A stretch of 64,000 bases of DNA. Origin: Rhizobium mongolense subsp. loessense. Lineage in GTDB: Bacteria; Pseudomonadota; Alphaproteobacteria; Rhizobiales; Rhizobiaceae. Positions 39,858 through 49,344 of the stretch are shown here, piece after piece (the stretch's first letter is position 1; every line of letters starts with the position of its first letter). Below the pieces are notes generated by a model. That model was not told the DNA's origin. It saw only the letters and a list, made by a program, of their open reading frames with translations, and did no database searches. The stretch is from the NCBI RefSeq assembly GCF_900099775.1, contig NZ_FMTM01000003.1, positions 675,461-739,460 on the forward strand, in the 5' to 3' direction. A program made the translations under genes and the position numbers.

Positions 39858-41024
39858 ATGGCGCCGCCCCGCCTTTATCTTGATTGGAACGCGACATCGC
39901 CGCTGCATCCCGCAGCGCGCGTGGCGGTTCTAAGCGCGCTCGATCTCTTTGGAAATCCGAATTCTGTTCACGGCGAAGGGCGCGCCGTACGCACTGCGAT
40001 CGAGGGTGCGCGCCGCCAGATTGCGGCGCTGACCGGGGCCGAACAGGCACATGTGATTTTCACCAGCGGCGCGACGGAAGCGGCCAATATGGTGCTGACG
40101 CCGGATTTCCGCATGGGGCGCACGCCGCTTGCGATCGACCATCTCTACTATTCGGCGATCGAGCATCCGGCCGTGCGCGAGGGCGGCCGCTTTCCTAGGG
40201 AGAAGACGACCGAGATTCCGGTTACGTCGACAGGTGTCGTGGATCTGGCAGCGCTGGAGAGACTGCTTGCCGGGCACCACAGGACCTCGGGCTTGCCGAT
40301 GGTGGCGATCATGCTCGTCAACAACGAGACGGGTATCGTCCAGCCGGTCCGCGAAGCCGCCAAGATCGTACAGACCTATGGCGGACTTCTCATAGTGGAT
40401 GCGGTGCAGGCAGCAGGACGCCTGAAGCTCGATATCAGCGAGCTCGGTGCTGATTTTCTGATCGTGTCTTCACACAAGCTCGGCGGGCCGAAAGGAGCCG
40501 GTGCGCTTGTTTCGCGCGGTGAGGCTCTGATGCCGAGGCCGCTCATCCGCGGTGGTGGCCAGGAAAAAGGTCACCGTTCGGGGACTGAAAATTCCACCGC
40601 CATCATTGGCTTCGGTGCCTCCGCAGCTGCGGCACTTGCCGAGTTCGACGAGCGCAATAGCAGATTTGAAAGGCTTCGCGACCGTCTCGAGGCCGGAATG
40701 CGGCGCGCAGCGCCCGGTTTGGTGATTTATGGCGCGGACGAGCCGCGGGTATCGAATACGAGCTTCTTCACGCTTCCGGGCCTCAAGGCCGAGACCGGCC
40801 AGATCGCCTTCGATCTCGAAGGCGTTGCGCTTTCTGCAGGCTCTGCATGCTCCTCCGGCAAGGTCGGTGAAAGCCATGTTCTTGTGGCCATGGGCCGCGA
40901 CGCGAAAATGGGCGCTCTGCGCATATCGCTCGGTTTTGCGACGACGGAAGAGGAAATCGACAGGGCGCTCGCCGCCTTTGCGAAGATAGCCGGGCGGTGC
41001 AGGCCGGCCGGAGAGGCGGCCTGA
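39858..41024 (+). CDS. sufS2: cysteine desulfurase, NifS/IscS-like class I (SufS2)
   Basis: A 388-residue PLP enzyme. The PLP Lys is in SSHKLGGPKGAG and the catalytic Cys is in SAGSACSSGKVG, the loop typical of class I desulfurases, unlike the class II SufS at 44774. It removes sulfur from cysteine for Fe-S cluster assembly. The start MAPPRLYLDWNAT at 39858 has AGGA upstream; an ATG at 39813 in the same frame is possible. First gene of the suf operon; the arrangement sufS2-B-C-D-S1-T-A is that of rhizobia. Confidence 0.9.
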   Translation: MAPPRLYLDWNATSPLHPAARVAVLSALDLFGNPNSVHGEGRAVRTAIEGARRQIAALTGAEQAHVIFTSGATEAANMVLTPDFRMGRTPLAIDHLYYSAIEHPAVREGGRFPREKTTEIPVTSTGVVDLAALERLLAGHHRTSGLPMVAIMLVNNETGIVQPVREAAKIVQTYGGLLIVDAVQAAGRLKLDISELGADFLIVSSHKLGGPKGAGALVSRGEALMPRPLIRGGGQEKGHRSGTENSTAIIGFGASAAAALAEFDERNSRFERLRDRLEAGMRRAAPGLVIYGADEPRVSNTSFFTLPGLKAETGQIAFDLEGVALSAGSACSSGKVGESHVLVAMGRDAKMGALRISLGFATTEEEIDRALAAFAKIAGRCRPAGEAA

Positions 41025-41165
41025 CGGCCTCACTAAATTGCGGAAACGCAAATTTCCGCTTGCCAATCGGGCTGAAAAGCGCCTTTTGGCCACCTACATA
41101 CGGGGTAAGGAAAATTGCCCCAAGACAAGCTGCCGGACCTTTACCCGGCGAGATTGGAGAACGAC

Positions 41166-42635
41166 ATGCCCGCCGTCCAAGAAACGGTTGAACGCGTCCG
41201 CCAGATCGATGTGGACCAGTACAAATACGGTTTCGAAACCATCATCGAGATGGACAAGGCACCCAAGGGCCTATCCGAAGAGATCATTCGCTTCATCTCC
41301 GCCAAGAAGCGGGAGCCTGAATGGATGCTCGAATGGCGCCTTGAGGCCTACAAGCGCTGGCTGACGATGGACGAGCCCACCTGGGCGCGCGTCGACTATC
41401 CGAAGATCGACTTCAATGAAATCCACTACTACGCTGCGCCGAAGAGCACATCCGGCCCGTCGTCGCTGGCTGAAGTCGATCCGGAGCTTCTGAAGGTCTA
41501 CGAGAAGCTGGGTATCCCGCTGCGCGAGCAGGAAATCCTTGCCGGCGTTGAGAGGCCGAAGATCGCCGTCGATGCCGTCTTCGATTCCGTTTCGGTCGTG
41601 ACGACCTTCAAGGAAGAGCTGAAGAAGGCCGGCGTGATCTTCATGTCGATCTCCGAAGCGATCCGGGAACATCCCGATCTCGTGCAGAAATATCTCGGCT
41701 CTGTCGTTCCGCCAACCGACAATTACTACGCAACGCTGAACTCCGCGGTCTTCACGGATGGCTCCTTCGTCTTCGTGCCGAAGGGCGTCCGCTGCCCGAT
41801 GGAGCTCTCCACCTATTTCCGCATCAACGAGAAGAATACCGGCCAGTTCGAGCGCACGCTGATCATCGCCGAGGAAGGCGCCTATGTATCCTACCTCGAA
41901 GGCTGCACGGCGCCACAGCGTGACGAAAACCAGCTGCACGCCGCCGTCGTCGAACTGATCGCGATGGACGATGCCGAAATCAAGTATTCCACCGTCCAGA
42001 ATTGGTATCCGGGCGATGCCCAGGGCAAGGGCGGCATCTACAACTTCGTCACCAAGCGCGGCGATTGCCGCGGCCACCGATCGAAGATCTCATGGACGCA
42101 GGTCGAGACCGGCTCCGCCATTACCTGGAAGTACCCGTCCTGCATCCTGCGCGGCGACGATAGCCGCGGCGAGTTTTATTCGATCGCCGTGTCCAACGGC
42201 CATCAGCAGGTCGATAGCGGCACCAAGATGATCCATCTCGGCAAAAACACCTCGAGCCGCATCATTTCCAAGGGTATTGCCGCCGGCGTGTCACAGAATA
42301 CCTATCGCGGTCAGGTGTCGGCGCACCGCAAGGCCTCGAACGCGCGCAACTTCACGCAGTGCGACTCGTTGCTGATCGGCGGCAAGTGCGGCGCGCATAC
42401 GGTGCCCTACATCGAGGCGAAGAATTCGACGGCTCATTTCGAGCATGAGGCGACGACCTCGAAGATCTCCGAAGATCAGCTCTTCTATTGCCTGCAGCGC
42501 GGCATTCCGGAAGAAGCAGCGATCGCGCTGATCGTCAACGGCTTCGTCAAGGAAGTCCTGCAGGAACTGCCGATGGAGTTCGCCGTCGAGGCGCAGAAGC
42601 TGATCAGCATCTCGCTCGAAGGCAGTGTGGGCTGA
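41166..42635 (+). CDS. sufB: Fe-S cluster assembly protein SufB
   Basis: A 489-residue SufB, the scaffold core of the SufBCD complex where cysteine-derived sulfur and iron form the cluster. Visible marks are [51 protein letters not shown] and the C-terminal [18 protein letters not shown]. The start [11 protein letters not shown] at 41166 has GGAGA upstream; a TTG at 41115 would add 17 residues and is less likely. The 141 bases after sufS2 carry no gene. Confidence 0.96.
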   Translation: MPAVQETVERVRQIDVDQYKYGFETIIEMDKAPKGLSEEIIRFISAKKREPEWMLEWRLEAYKRWLTMDEPTWARVDYPKIDFNEIHYYAAPKSTSGPSSLAEVDPELLKVYEKLGIPLREQEILAGVERPKIAVDAVFDSVSVVTTFKEELKKAGVIFMSISEAIREHPDLVQKYLGSVVPPTDNYYATLNSAVFTDGSFVFVPKGVRCPMELSTYFRINEKNTGQFERTLIIAEEGAYVSYLEGCTAPQRDENQLHAAVVELIAMDDAEIKYSTVQNWYPGDAQGKGGIYNFVTKRGDCRGHRSKISWTQVETGSAITWKYPSCILRGDDSRGEFYSIAVSNGHQQVDSGTKMIHLGKNTSSRIISKGIAAGVSQNTYRGQVSAHRKASNARNFTQCDSLLIGGKCGAHTVPYIEAKNSTAHFEHEATTSKISEDQLFYCLQRGIPEEAAIALIVNGFVKEVLQELPMEFAVEAQKLISISLEGSVG

Positions 42636-42706
42636 GCCAACCGATATGACTACGCAATGGCGCGCGCGTCGCGCCTTTCTACGATTGCTTTTTATGGGAC
42701 ATAACC

Positions 42707-43462
42707 ATGCTTGAAATCAGAAACCTGCACGCCCGCATCGCCGAAGACGGCACCGAAATCATCCGCGGCCTGGACCTTACGGTGAAAGCCGGCGAAGTCG
42801 CTGCCATCATGGGCCCGAACGGCTCTGGCAAGTCGACGCTCTCCTATATTCTCGCCGGTCGCGAAGACTATGAAGTGACCGAAGGCGACATTCTTTACAA
42901 CGGCGAGAGCATCCTCGAGCTGGACGCTGCCGAGCGCGCCGCCAAGGGCATTTTCCTCGCCTTCCAGTATCCGGTTGAAATCCCGGGTGTCGCCACCATG
43001 CAGTTCTTGAAGGTCGCGATGAACGAGCAGCGCAAGGCGCGCGGCGAAGAAGAACTGAAGACGCCGGATTTCATGCGCCTCGTCAAGGACGCGGCCGGCA
43101 AGCTGCAGATCAATACCGAAATGCTGAAGCGTCCGCTGAACGTCGGCTTCTCCGGCGGCGAGAAGAAGCGCGCGGAGATCCTGCAGATGGCGCTGCTCCA
43201 GCCGCAGCTTTGCGTGCTCGACGAGACCGATTCCGGCCTAGACATCGACGCGCTGAAGATCGTCGCCGATGGCGTCAACGCACTGCGCTCGCCGGACCGC
43301 GCGGTGGTCGTCATCACCCATTACCAGCGCCTGCTCGATTACATCGTTCCAGACACCGTTCACGTCCTCTACAAGGGCCAGGTGATCAAGTCCGGCGACA
43401 AGACGCTGGCGTATGAGCTCGAAGCCAACGGATACGCCGACATCATCGGAGCGGCAGCCTGA
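42707..43462 (+). CDS. sufC: Fe-S cluster assembly ATPase SufC
   Basis: A 251-residue ABC-type ATPase with Walker A GPNGSGKST, a signature SGGEKKR and Walker B LCVLDETDSGLD. It binds SufB and SufD and powers cluster assembly; it has no membrane partner. Its start is 71 bases after sufB. Length and motifs are fully typical. Confidence 0.97.
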   Translation: MLEIRNLHARIAEDGTEIIRGLDLTVKAGEVAAIMGPNGSGKSTLSYILAGREDYEVTEGDILYNGESILELDAAERAAKGIFLAFQYPVEIPGVATMQFLKVAMNEQRKARGEEELKTPDFMRLVKDAAGKLQINTEMLKRPLNVGFSGGEKKRAEILQMALLQPQLCVLDETDSGLDIDALKIVADGVNALRSPDRAVVVITHYQRLLDYIVPDTVHVLYKGQVIKSGDKTLAYELEANGYADIIGAAA

Positions 43463-43485
43463 TTCAGGCGGAAAGGACGGGTCTC

Positions 43486-44760
43486 ATGAACATGCAGACG
43501 ACGAGCCGCCTGACTGCCGCGGAAGCGGCGCTCGTTGAGGCGTTCAACAATCAATTCGGCGAACTGCCGGGCGACGGGGCCGTGACGGCGACCCGCGACC
43601 GGCTGCTCGACGACCTGAAGAAGGGCGGCCTGCCGACACGGCGGATCGAGGCCTGGCACTATACCGACCTTAAGAACCTTCTGCGCGAGGTGCCGGCACC
43701 TGCCGGGGACGCCGCATCGAAAGAGATCGAGCCGCTGATCGAAGGTTCGTCGGTTCTTTCGATCGTGCAGGGCCATGCGGATCCTAGCGCAAGAGCGGGG
43801 GACCTCGTAATTTCCAGCTATGCGCAGCGCCTGATCGACGGTTCGGCTGCCGCCGCGCTCGGTGCGCTCGGCGCGGATGACGCCGTCGGCCGCATCAATG
43901 GCAGCTTCGTGCGCGACGGCTATGTCGTCGATATCCCTGCAAAGACCGAGTTCGATAAGCCGCTGGAGATCGACGTCGTCCACGCCGGCGGCCAGATCCA
44001 TACACGCCTGCCGGTATCCTTCGGCGAAAACGTCAAGGCGACCGTGATCGAGCGTCACCTGTCGGTGACCGGAGATGCGGCATTTGTGTCTCATGTCAGT
44101 GACATCACGATCGGCGAGGGCACGGAACTTATCTGGATCATCCTGCAGCAGCAGGGCCGCGAGGATACGCATCTCGGTCAGATCCGTATCGATCTCGGCG
44201 CCAATGCCAAGCTGAAGCTCTTTGTCATCAACGCTGGCGGCAAACTGGTGCGCCAGGAACTGCATATCAAGGTGACGGGCGAGGGCGCGGACTTGACGCT
44301 CCGGGGCATCAACCTGCTCGGCGGCGATACGCATACCGACGTGACGATGGTGCTTGGTCACAACGTTCCGCATACCGGTTCGACGGAGATCATCCGCAAC
44401 GTCGTCTTCGACCGCGCCAAGGGGGTCTTCCAGGGCATGATCCGGGTTGCGCCCGACGCGCAGAAGACCGATGCGAAGATGTCCTGCAACACGTTGCTGA
44501 TGTCGGACGATGCCGACTTTTCGACAAAGCCGGAGCTTGAGATCTTCGCCGACGACGTCCAGTGCGGCCATGGCGCGACCGTTACCGACATCGATGACAA
44601 TCATCTCTTCTACATGATGGCGCGCGGCGTTCCGGAGAACAAGGCGCGCGCGATGCTCGTCAATGCCTTCGTTGCGGAGATCGTCGAAGAACTGGAAGAC
44701 GAAGCCCTGGTCGAGGCGCTGGAAGGCGTCATCTCGGCCTGGCTCGAAAAGCACACCTGA
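43486..44760 (+). CDS. sufD: Fe-S cluster assembly protein SufD
   Basis: A 424-residue SufD, paralogue of SufB within SufBCD. Conserved features: LPTRRIEAWHYTDLKNLL near the start, and QCGHGATVTDIDDNHLFYMMARG with a conserved His/Cys region used in cluster formation. It starts 23 bases after sufC. Role: with SufB and SufC, iron entry and scaffold stability. Confidence 0.96.
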   Translation: MNMQTTSRLTAAEAALVEAFNNQFGELPGDGAVTATRDRLLDDLKKGGLPTRRIEAWHYTDLKNLLREVPAPAGDAASKEIEPLIEGSSVLSIVQGHADPSARAGDLVISSYAQRLIDGSAAAALGALGADDAVGRINGSFVRDGYVVDIPAKTEFDKPLEIDVVHAGGQIHTRLPVSFGENVKATVIERHLSVTGDAAFVSHVSDITIGEGTELIWIILQQQGREDTHLGQIRIDLGANAKLKLFVINAGGKLVRQELHIKVTGEGADLTLRGINLLGGDTHTDVTMVLGHNVPHTGSTEIIRNVVFDRAKGVFQGMIRVAPDAQKTDAKMSCNTLLMSDDADFSTKPELEIFADDVQCGHGATVTDIDDNHLFYMMARGVPENKARAMLVNAFVAEIVEELEDEALVEALEGVISAWLEKHT

Positions 44761-44773
44761 TCGGATAATCGCC

Positions 44774-46015
44774 ATGGACAAGATAGTACCGGCAGCCGCC
44801 TACGACGTCGAAGCCATCCGCAAGGATTTTCCGATCCTTGCGCGGGAGGTCTATGGCAAGCCACTGGTCTATCTCGACAACGGCGCGTCCGCACAGAAGC
44901 CGCATGCCGTCATCGACGCCATCTCGCGGACCTATTCGACCGAATATGCGAATGTGCACCGTGGCCTGCATTACCTCTCCAATGCCGCAACCGAAGCCTA
45001 TGAAGGCGCGCGTGAAAAGGTGCGCCGTTTCCTGAATGCGCCGTCGGTCGACGACATTGTCTTCACGAAATCCTCGACCGAGGCGATCAATACGGTCGCG
45101 CATGGCTGGGGCATGCCGAAGATTGGCGAGGGCGACGAGATCGTCGTCTCGATCATGGAGCACCACTCCAACATCGTCCCTTGGCATTTCATCCGCGAAC
45201 GACAGGGCGCCAAGCTGGTCTGGGTGCCGGTGGACGACGAAGGTGCCTTTCATATCGAGGACTTCGAGAAGAGCCTGACCGAGCGCACCAAGCTTGTAGC
45301 GATCACGCATATGTCGAATGCGCTCGGCACGATCGTTCCGGTCAAGGAAGTCTGCCGTATTGCTCATGAGCGCGGCATTCCGGTTTTGATCGACGGTTCG
45401 CAGGGTGCAGTGCACCTGCCGGTCGATGTCCAGGATATCGACTGTGACTGGTACGTCATGACCGGCCACAAACTCTACGGTCCCTCGGGCATCGGCGTTC
45501 TCTACGGCAAGAAGGACCGGCTTCGCGAGATGCGTCCATTCCAGGGTGGCGGCGAGATGATCTTCGAGGTGACCGAGGATGCGATCACCTACAACGACCC
45601 GCCGCACCGCTTCGAAGCCGGGACGCCGCCGATCGTTCAGGCGATCGGCCTCGGTTATGCGCTGGACTATATGGAGAAGGTCGGCCGCGAGGCGATTTCG
45701 CGTCATGAAGCCGACCTGACGGCCTACGCTGCCGAGCGGCTGCGGTCGATCAATTCGCTGCGTGTCTTCGGAACGGCACCCGGCAAAGGCAGCATCTTTG
45801 CCTTCGAACTCGCCGGTCTTCACGCTCACGACGTTTCGATGGTCATCGACCGGCAAGGCGTTGCGGTGCGTGCCGGCACGCATTGCGCCATGCCGCTCTT
45901 GAAACGCTTCGGCGTCACCGCCACATGCCGTGCATCCTTCGGCATGTACAATACACGTGCCGAGGTCGATGCGTTGGCCGACGCGCTGGAATATGCGCGC
46001 AAGTTCTTTGCTTGA
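44774..46015 (+). CDS. sufS: cysteine desulfurase SufS (class II)
   Basis: A 413-residue class II desulfurase. The PLP Lys is in TGHKLYGPSGIG and the catalytic Cys in RAGTHCAMPL. It opens IRKDFPILAREVYGKPLVYLDN, standard for SufS. Class II enzymes need a partner such as SufE to accept sulfur; none is in this operon. It starts 13 bases after sufD. It corresponds to SufS1 of the rhizobial naming, sufS2 being the class I enzyme at 39858. Confidence 0.95.
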   Translation: MDKIVPAAAYDVEAIRKDFPILAREVYGKPLVYLDNGASAQKPHAVIDAISRTYSTEYANVHRGLHYLSNAATEAYEGAREKVRRFLNAPSVDDIVFTKSSTEAINTVAHGWGMPKIGEGDEIVVSIMEHHSNIVPWHFIRERQGAKLVWVPVDDEGAFHIEDFEKSLTERTKLVAITHMSNALGTIVPVKEVCRIAHERGIPVLIDGSQGAVHLPVDVQDIDCDWYVMTGHKLYGPSGIGVLYGKKDRLREMRPFQGGGEMIFEVTEDAITYNDPPHRFEAGTPPIVQAIGLGYALDYMEKVGREAISRHEADLTAYAAERLRSINSLRVFGTAPGKGSIFAFELAGLHAHDVSMVIDRQGVAVRAGTHCAMPLLKRFGVTATCRASFGMYNTRAEVDALADALEYARKFFA

Positions 46016-46026
46016 GGAGTGTCCGT

Positions 46027-46407
46027 ATGAGCCTGGACGAAAGCGAACAGAAGACAGACGTGCGCGAGGGCATCGTGCATTCGAGCATTCCTGCCGATGA
46101 ACTGGCGCGCCTCAGCGATGACGTCATCGGGGCGCTGAAAACCGTCTACGATCCGGAAATTCCCGCCGACATCTTTGAACTCGGACTGATCTACAAGATC
46201 GACATCGAAGATGACCGCATGGTGAAGATCGTCATGACGCTGACGGCTCCAGGCTGCCCGGTTGCCGGAGAAATGCCGGGCTGGGTCGAGAACGCCGTCG
46301 GCGCCGTCGAAGGCGTGTCCGGCGTCGAGGTCGCAATGACCTTCGATCCTCCTTGGACGCCGGACCGCATGTCGGAAGAGGCGCAGGTGGCCGTTGGCTG
46401 GTATTGA
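46027..46407 (+). CDS. sufT: MIP18/DUF59 Fe-S assembly protein (SufT/SufX type)
   Basis: A 126-residue protein: DVIGALKTVYDPEIPADIFELGLIY, then VMTLTAPGCPVAGEMPGWV with the conserved Cys of the DUF59 family, and VAMTFDPPWTPDRMSEEA. DUF59 proteins help mature Fe-S proteins. GAGGAG lies before the ATG at 46027, 11 bases after sufS. In rhizobial suf operons this position holds sufX. Confidence 0.92.
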   Translation: MSLDESEQKTDVREGIVHSSIPADELARLSDDVIGALKTVYDPEIPADIFELGLIYKIDIEDDRMVKIVMTLTAPGCPVAGEMPGWVENAVGAVEGVSGVEVAMTFDPPWTPDRMSEEAQVAVGWY

Positions 46408-46410
46408 GGG

Positions 46411-46615
46411 TCAGGCGGCCGATTTTTCATTGGGCATGATGGGAGCAAGGTCGATCCAGAGAGCTTTCATTAGCTGAGGATGGTCGCAAATTCCGGATTG
46501 CTTGGGCCGGTCAATGCCTTGTAAAGCGCGGAGCGGCTTATCCAAGCTCACGCGCAAGCTTGCTCATGTTTGTGGCTCTTGCCACAACTCCCGGACCCTT
46601 GGCGATGAGAGGTGA
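46411..46615 (-). pseudogene. HigA-like addiction-module antitoxin relic
   Basis: On the minus strand, read in pieces: SPLIAKGPGVVARATNMSKLARELG in one frame, SRSALYKALTGPSNPEFATIL in the next, and QLMKALWIDLAPIMPNEKSAA to a TGA at 46411-46413 in the third. Together these form the helix-turn-helix of the HI1420/HigA-type antitoxin family. One base is missing after ELG and another after ATIL, and the N-terminal half is not recognisable. No HigB toxin gene is adjacent. The relic fills most of the 334-base gap between sufT and sufA. Confidence 0.75.
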
Positions 46616-46741
46616 ATATCAATGAAAAGCCGTAGGACGAATTTCGCCTTTGATTACGGGATTGAAGCATTAGGCATAACTGCCTAGATTGAAAAGATGA
46701 AGCACCGGATCTTGACCCCGGTGTGGAAGGAGAATGAGCCG

Positions 46742-47137
46742 ATGGGCTTTGCAGTGATGAGCATGACCGGCACCGCCGCGGCGCGCGTGAAGGCAATCGT
46801 TGAAAATTCCGGGCCTGACGCCAAGGGCATCCGCGTCGGCATCAAGAAAGGCGGTTGCGCCGGGATGGAATATACCATCGAGCTGGTGACCGAACCCAAT
46901 TCCAAGGACGACCTGATCGAGCGCGACGGCGCCAAGGTCTGGGTGGAGCCCTCTGCGGTCCTCTATCTGCTTGGCACGGAAATGGACTTCGAGACCACGA
47001 CGCTGCGCTCGGGCTTCATCTTCACGAACCCGAACCAGACATCGGCCTGCGGCTGCGGGGAATCCGTCGAGCTCAAGCCTGCCGATCTCGCGGCGCTTGC
47101 CGCGCGCGGCGACGCGGTGGTGCCAGCCGGGCACTGA
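46742..47137 (+). CDS. sufA: A-type Fe-S carrier protein SufA
   Basis: A 131-residue A-type carrier (HesB/IscA fold). The three ligand Cys are in KGGCAGMEY and ACGCG. It receives clusters from SufBCD and delivers them to target proteins. GAAGGAG lies about 9 bases before the ATG at 46742; an earlier ATG at 46697 is in frame. It ends the suf operon and is separated from sufT by the antitoxin relic, so it may have its own promoter. Confidence 0.94.
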   Translation: MGFAVMSMTGTAAARVKAIVENSGPDAKGIRVGIKKGGCAGMEYTIELVTEPNSKDDLIERDGAKVWVEPSAVLYLLGTEMDFETTTLRSGFIFTNPNQTSACGCGESVELKPADLAALAARGDAVVPAGH

Positions 47138-47157
47138 ATTCTTCAAGGCCGCAACCG

Positions 47158-47181
47158 AAAGCCGCCAGCGATGGCGGCTTT
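47158..47181 (+). terminator. intrinsic terminator after suf
   Basis: AAAGCCGCC and GGCGGCTTT form a 9-bp stem with a 6-base loop, followed by GTCATTTTG. It lies 21 bases after the sufA stop and marks the end of the suf operon. Confidence 0.75.
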
Positions 47182-47227
47182 GTCATTTTGATTTGTCCCT
47201 TTCAGGCAGCGAAACAGTTTCTACCTT

Positions 47228-47863
47228 ATGATCATCGAAACGCTGCTTCTGCTCTTTGCCAAAGGCGCGCTCCTCGGCCTCATCATCACAGCGCCGCCGG
47301 GGCCGATCGCGACACTCTGCATCAACCGCAGCCTTCATCGTGGTTTCGGATCGGGTGCAGCCATCGGCATTGGGGCAGCGCTTGGCGATGCGTGTTACGC
47401 GCTAGTCGCGGCCGCCGGTCTCGCAATGGTTTCGGATATCGTCGATGACTATTCGCTGCCGATTGCGGCGGCCGGCGGTGCGCTTCTGATCTTTCTCGGC
47501 ATCCGAGATCTCATGACGCCGCCAGCCGGTGCCTTGCAGGTCGGTGCGCGCGATCTCTTGCGCACGATCGCTTCGACCTTTCTGCTGGCGATTTCGAACC
47601 CCGGCGCGCTTCTGTCCTTCGGGGGCCTCTTTGCTGGCCTTGGTTTGGTCGATGGCAAAACCGTCACCGAGGTGGCATCGATCGCCATCGGCGTGTTTTT
47701 CGGGGCCATGGTATGGTGGACGGCGCTGAGCGCGGCGGTGAATTTCGCTCGTGACAAGATTTCAAGCGATCTCACTCTGCTGATCCGCCGCATTTCTGGG
47801 GGCCTGATCATTGCCTTCGGCACCGTCGTTCTCGGCTTTGCCGCGCGGCTGCTGCTTGCGTAG
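47228..47863 (+). CDS. LysE family amino acid exporter
   Basis: A 211-residue protein with about six helices. The LysE/RhtB family start is GALLGLIITAPPGPIATLCI, followed by GFGSGAAIGIGAALGDACYAL, LGIRDL and TFLLAISNPGALLSF. It probably exports an amino acid or related compound; which one is unknown. The ATG at 47228 lies just after the suf terminator. Confidence 0.9.
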   Translation: MIIETLLLLFAKGALLGLIITAPPGPIATLCINRSLHRGFGSGAAIGIGAALGDACYALVAAAGLAMVSDIVDDYSLPIAAAGGALLIFLGIRDLMTPPAGALQVGARDLLRTIASTFLLAISNPGALLSFGGLFAGLGLVDGKTVTEVASIAIGVFFGAMVWWTALSAAVNFARDKISSDLTLLIRRISGGLIIAFGTVVLGFAARLLLA

Positions 47864-47880
47864 AGAGTTACAGGCGCCGG

Positions 47881-48111
47881 TCAGTCGCGCTTGATGCTCA
47901 TTAGGACATATGTCAGAGCCGGTCTCGAAGACGCCCTGAAGCTTTGTTCGGCCTGGATCAGGCCTGTCAGTTCCATGGTGGGATCGCAACTTTGGCCTTC
48001 ATCGGCCGTCAGCCTATCGGGATCGATGCGGCCATAGCCCGGCGGGCTGATATCCGCCACGTTGCCGGCGATCGCGCCGACCTTGTGGCGCTGAACGATG
48101 AACTCTGCCGT
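47881..48111 (-). pseudogene. flagellar rod/hook-family protein relic
   Basis: On the minus strand the frame reads VQRHKVGAIAGNVADISPPGYGRID, resembling the flagellar rod N-terminal motif A-x-N-x-A-N-x-x-T-P-G-Y. Further on it reads TMELTGLIQAEQSF and VLMSIKRD to a TGA at 47881-47883, the flagellar C-terminal motif. Between them GVFETGSDI is legible only in another frame, so two compensating indels are present. A TGA lies just upstream and no start or full N-terminus remains. No other flagellar gene is in this window. Confidence 0.6.
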
Positions 48112-48125
48112 TCCAGGGAACCATC

Positions 48126-48260
48126 ATGTCCGCAACCACGGCCGGGGCGCCAAGCACGCCGGTGACGACAAGGTCGGGAACTCGTTCGAATATTCAGCCT
48201 TCACCGGCGACGCCGGAGGATTTAGCCAGGGCGCAGAGGCTTGTCGAGGGAGAGGCCTAG
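48126..48260 (+). CDS. doubtful small open frame
   Basis: Forty-four codons from an ATG with AGGGA 6 bases upstream to a TAG. The product would be Ser/Thr/Pro-rich at first, ending PSPATPEDLARAQRLVEGEA, which looks protein-like. It lies in the 513-base gap between lysE and the methyltransferase gene, next to the flagellar relic. I recognise no family, and it could be chance or a fragment. The rest of that gap carries nothing else I can support. Confidence 0.2.
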   Translation: MSATTAGAPSTPVTTRSGTRSNIQPSPATPEDLARAQRLVEGEA

Positions 48261-48376
48261 GCGAAGGCCTTTGCCCTAAGCTCCTTTCGGCGCAATATGG
48301 CCATTCCTAACGACCGCTTGGCGCCCTGCCAAGTGCTCAGTTATAATTGCCATGCCTTTGGCTGATGGAGCTTTCG

Positions 48377-49177
48377 ATGTCCTCGAGCTTTAACGTTCAC
48401 AGCGCGGCCGGCTACGAGCAACTCATGGGACGCTGGAGCCAAAAGCTCGCGCCGTCATTCGTAGAGTTTGCGGGTCTTGCCGATGGTGAGAAGGTACTTG
48501 ATGTCGGTTGCGGCACGGGCAGCCTGACATTTGCCCTTGTCAAGGCCGCTGATCTCAGCGAAATCGCTGCCGTCGACTATTCGCCAGTCTTCGTCGAAGA
48601 GGCAATTCGGCGCAACACCGACCCGCGCATCAAGATCGGGCAGGCGGACGCTTGCTCTTTGCCTTTCGAAGACGGGACCTTCGACCGCGCGCTCGCGTTG
48701 CTCGTTCTTCATTTCGTGCCCGAGGCCGGCCGGGCCGTTGGAGAGATGCGCCGCGTCGCGCGTTCGGGCGGGGTAGTCGCCGCAGCTGTCTGGGATCATG
48801 TGGGCGGCATGCCCGGCATGCGAATGATGGTCGACACGGTGGCGGCACTCAGCGAGACCGGGCGGCAGCTGCGCAATCGCTATTGCTTTCAACCGATGAT
48901 GCAGCCTGGCGAAATGAGGCGGACTTTTGTCGAGCAGGGTCTGCTGGACGTTACCGAAACCCAGCTGGTGGTCCGCATGGAGTACCAAAACTTTAACGAT
49001 TACTGGACACCTATTGCGGCAGGCGAAGGGCCTCTTGGCCAATATGTGGCGACCCTCGACGCCCCTGAGCGGGCGCGCATAGATGCTGCCGTACGCGACG
49101 CATACGAGGCGGGCCGGCCCGATGGTCCAAGGTCGTTCGCAAATGTTGCATGGGCCTGCCGCGGCATCGTTCCCTGA
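48377..49177 (+). CDS. SAM-dependent class I methyltransferase
   Basis: A 266-residue methyltransferase. Motif I is VLDVGCGTGSLTFAL, followed by AAVDYSP (Asp binding ribose), GQADACSLPFEDGTFD, and ALLVLHFVPEAGRAVGEMRRVARSGG, as in the Methyltransf_11/UbiE-like families. The substrate is not evident. The start at 48377 has GGAG 6 bases upstream; in-frame starts at 48365 or 48347 are possible. It is convergent with gcvP, with 167 bases between. Confidence 0.88.
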   Translation: MSSSFNVHSAAGYEQLMGRWSQKLAPSFVEFAGLADGEKVLDVGCGTGSLTFALVKAADLSEIAAVDYSPVFVEEAIRRNTDPRIKIGQADACSLPFEDGTFDRALALLVLHFVPEAGRAVGEMRRVARSGGVVAAAVWDHVGGMPGMRMMVDTVAALSETGRQLRNRYCFQPMMQPGEMRRTFVEQGLLDVTETQLVVRMEYQNFNDYWTPIAAGEGPLGQYVATLDAPERARIDAAVRDAYEAGRPDGPRSFANVAWACRGIVP

Positions 49178-49241
49178 GAGGGCAGCCAGAGGTCTGATCG
49201 GCCCCGCGCTTCTTACACGCACGATCCTTGATCTTAGAATC

Positions 49242-49267
49242 GAAGGCCCCTCCGACGAGGAGCCTTC
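49242..49267. terminator. hairpin between methyltransferase and gcvP
   Basis: GAAGGCCCCTC and GAGGAGCCTTC pair over 11 positions with one mismatch and a 4-base loop. It lies between convergent genes but has no T-run, so its terminator role is tentative. The rest of 49178-49344 shows nothing else. Confidence 0.35.
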
Positions 49268-49344
49268 CCGCCCCCCGTTTCAGGCTCGGGGCATTCGCTG
49301 CAATCGATCCATGGTCGATCGGCTGGGCCTTTGCCCGACCGCTT

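Noticed and set aside
43369..44781. 470-codon minus-strand open frame
   Set aside because: Antisense to sufD, which has full family motifs and correct operon spacing.
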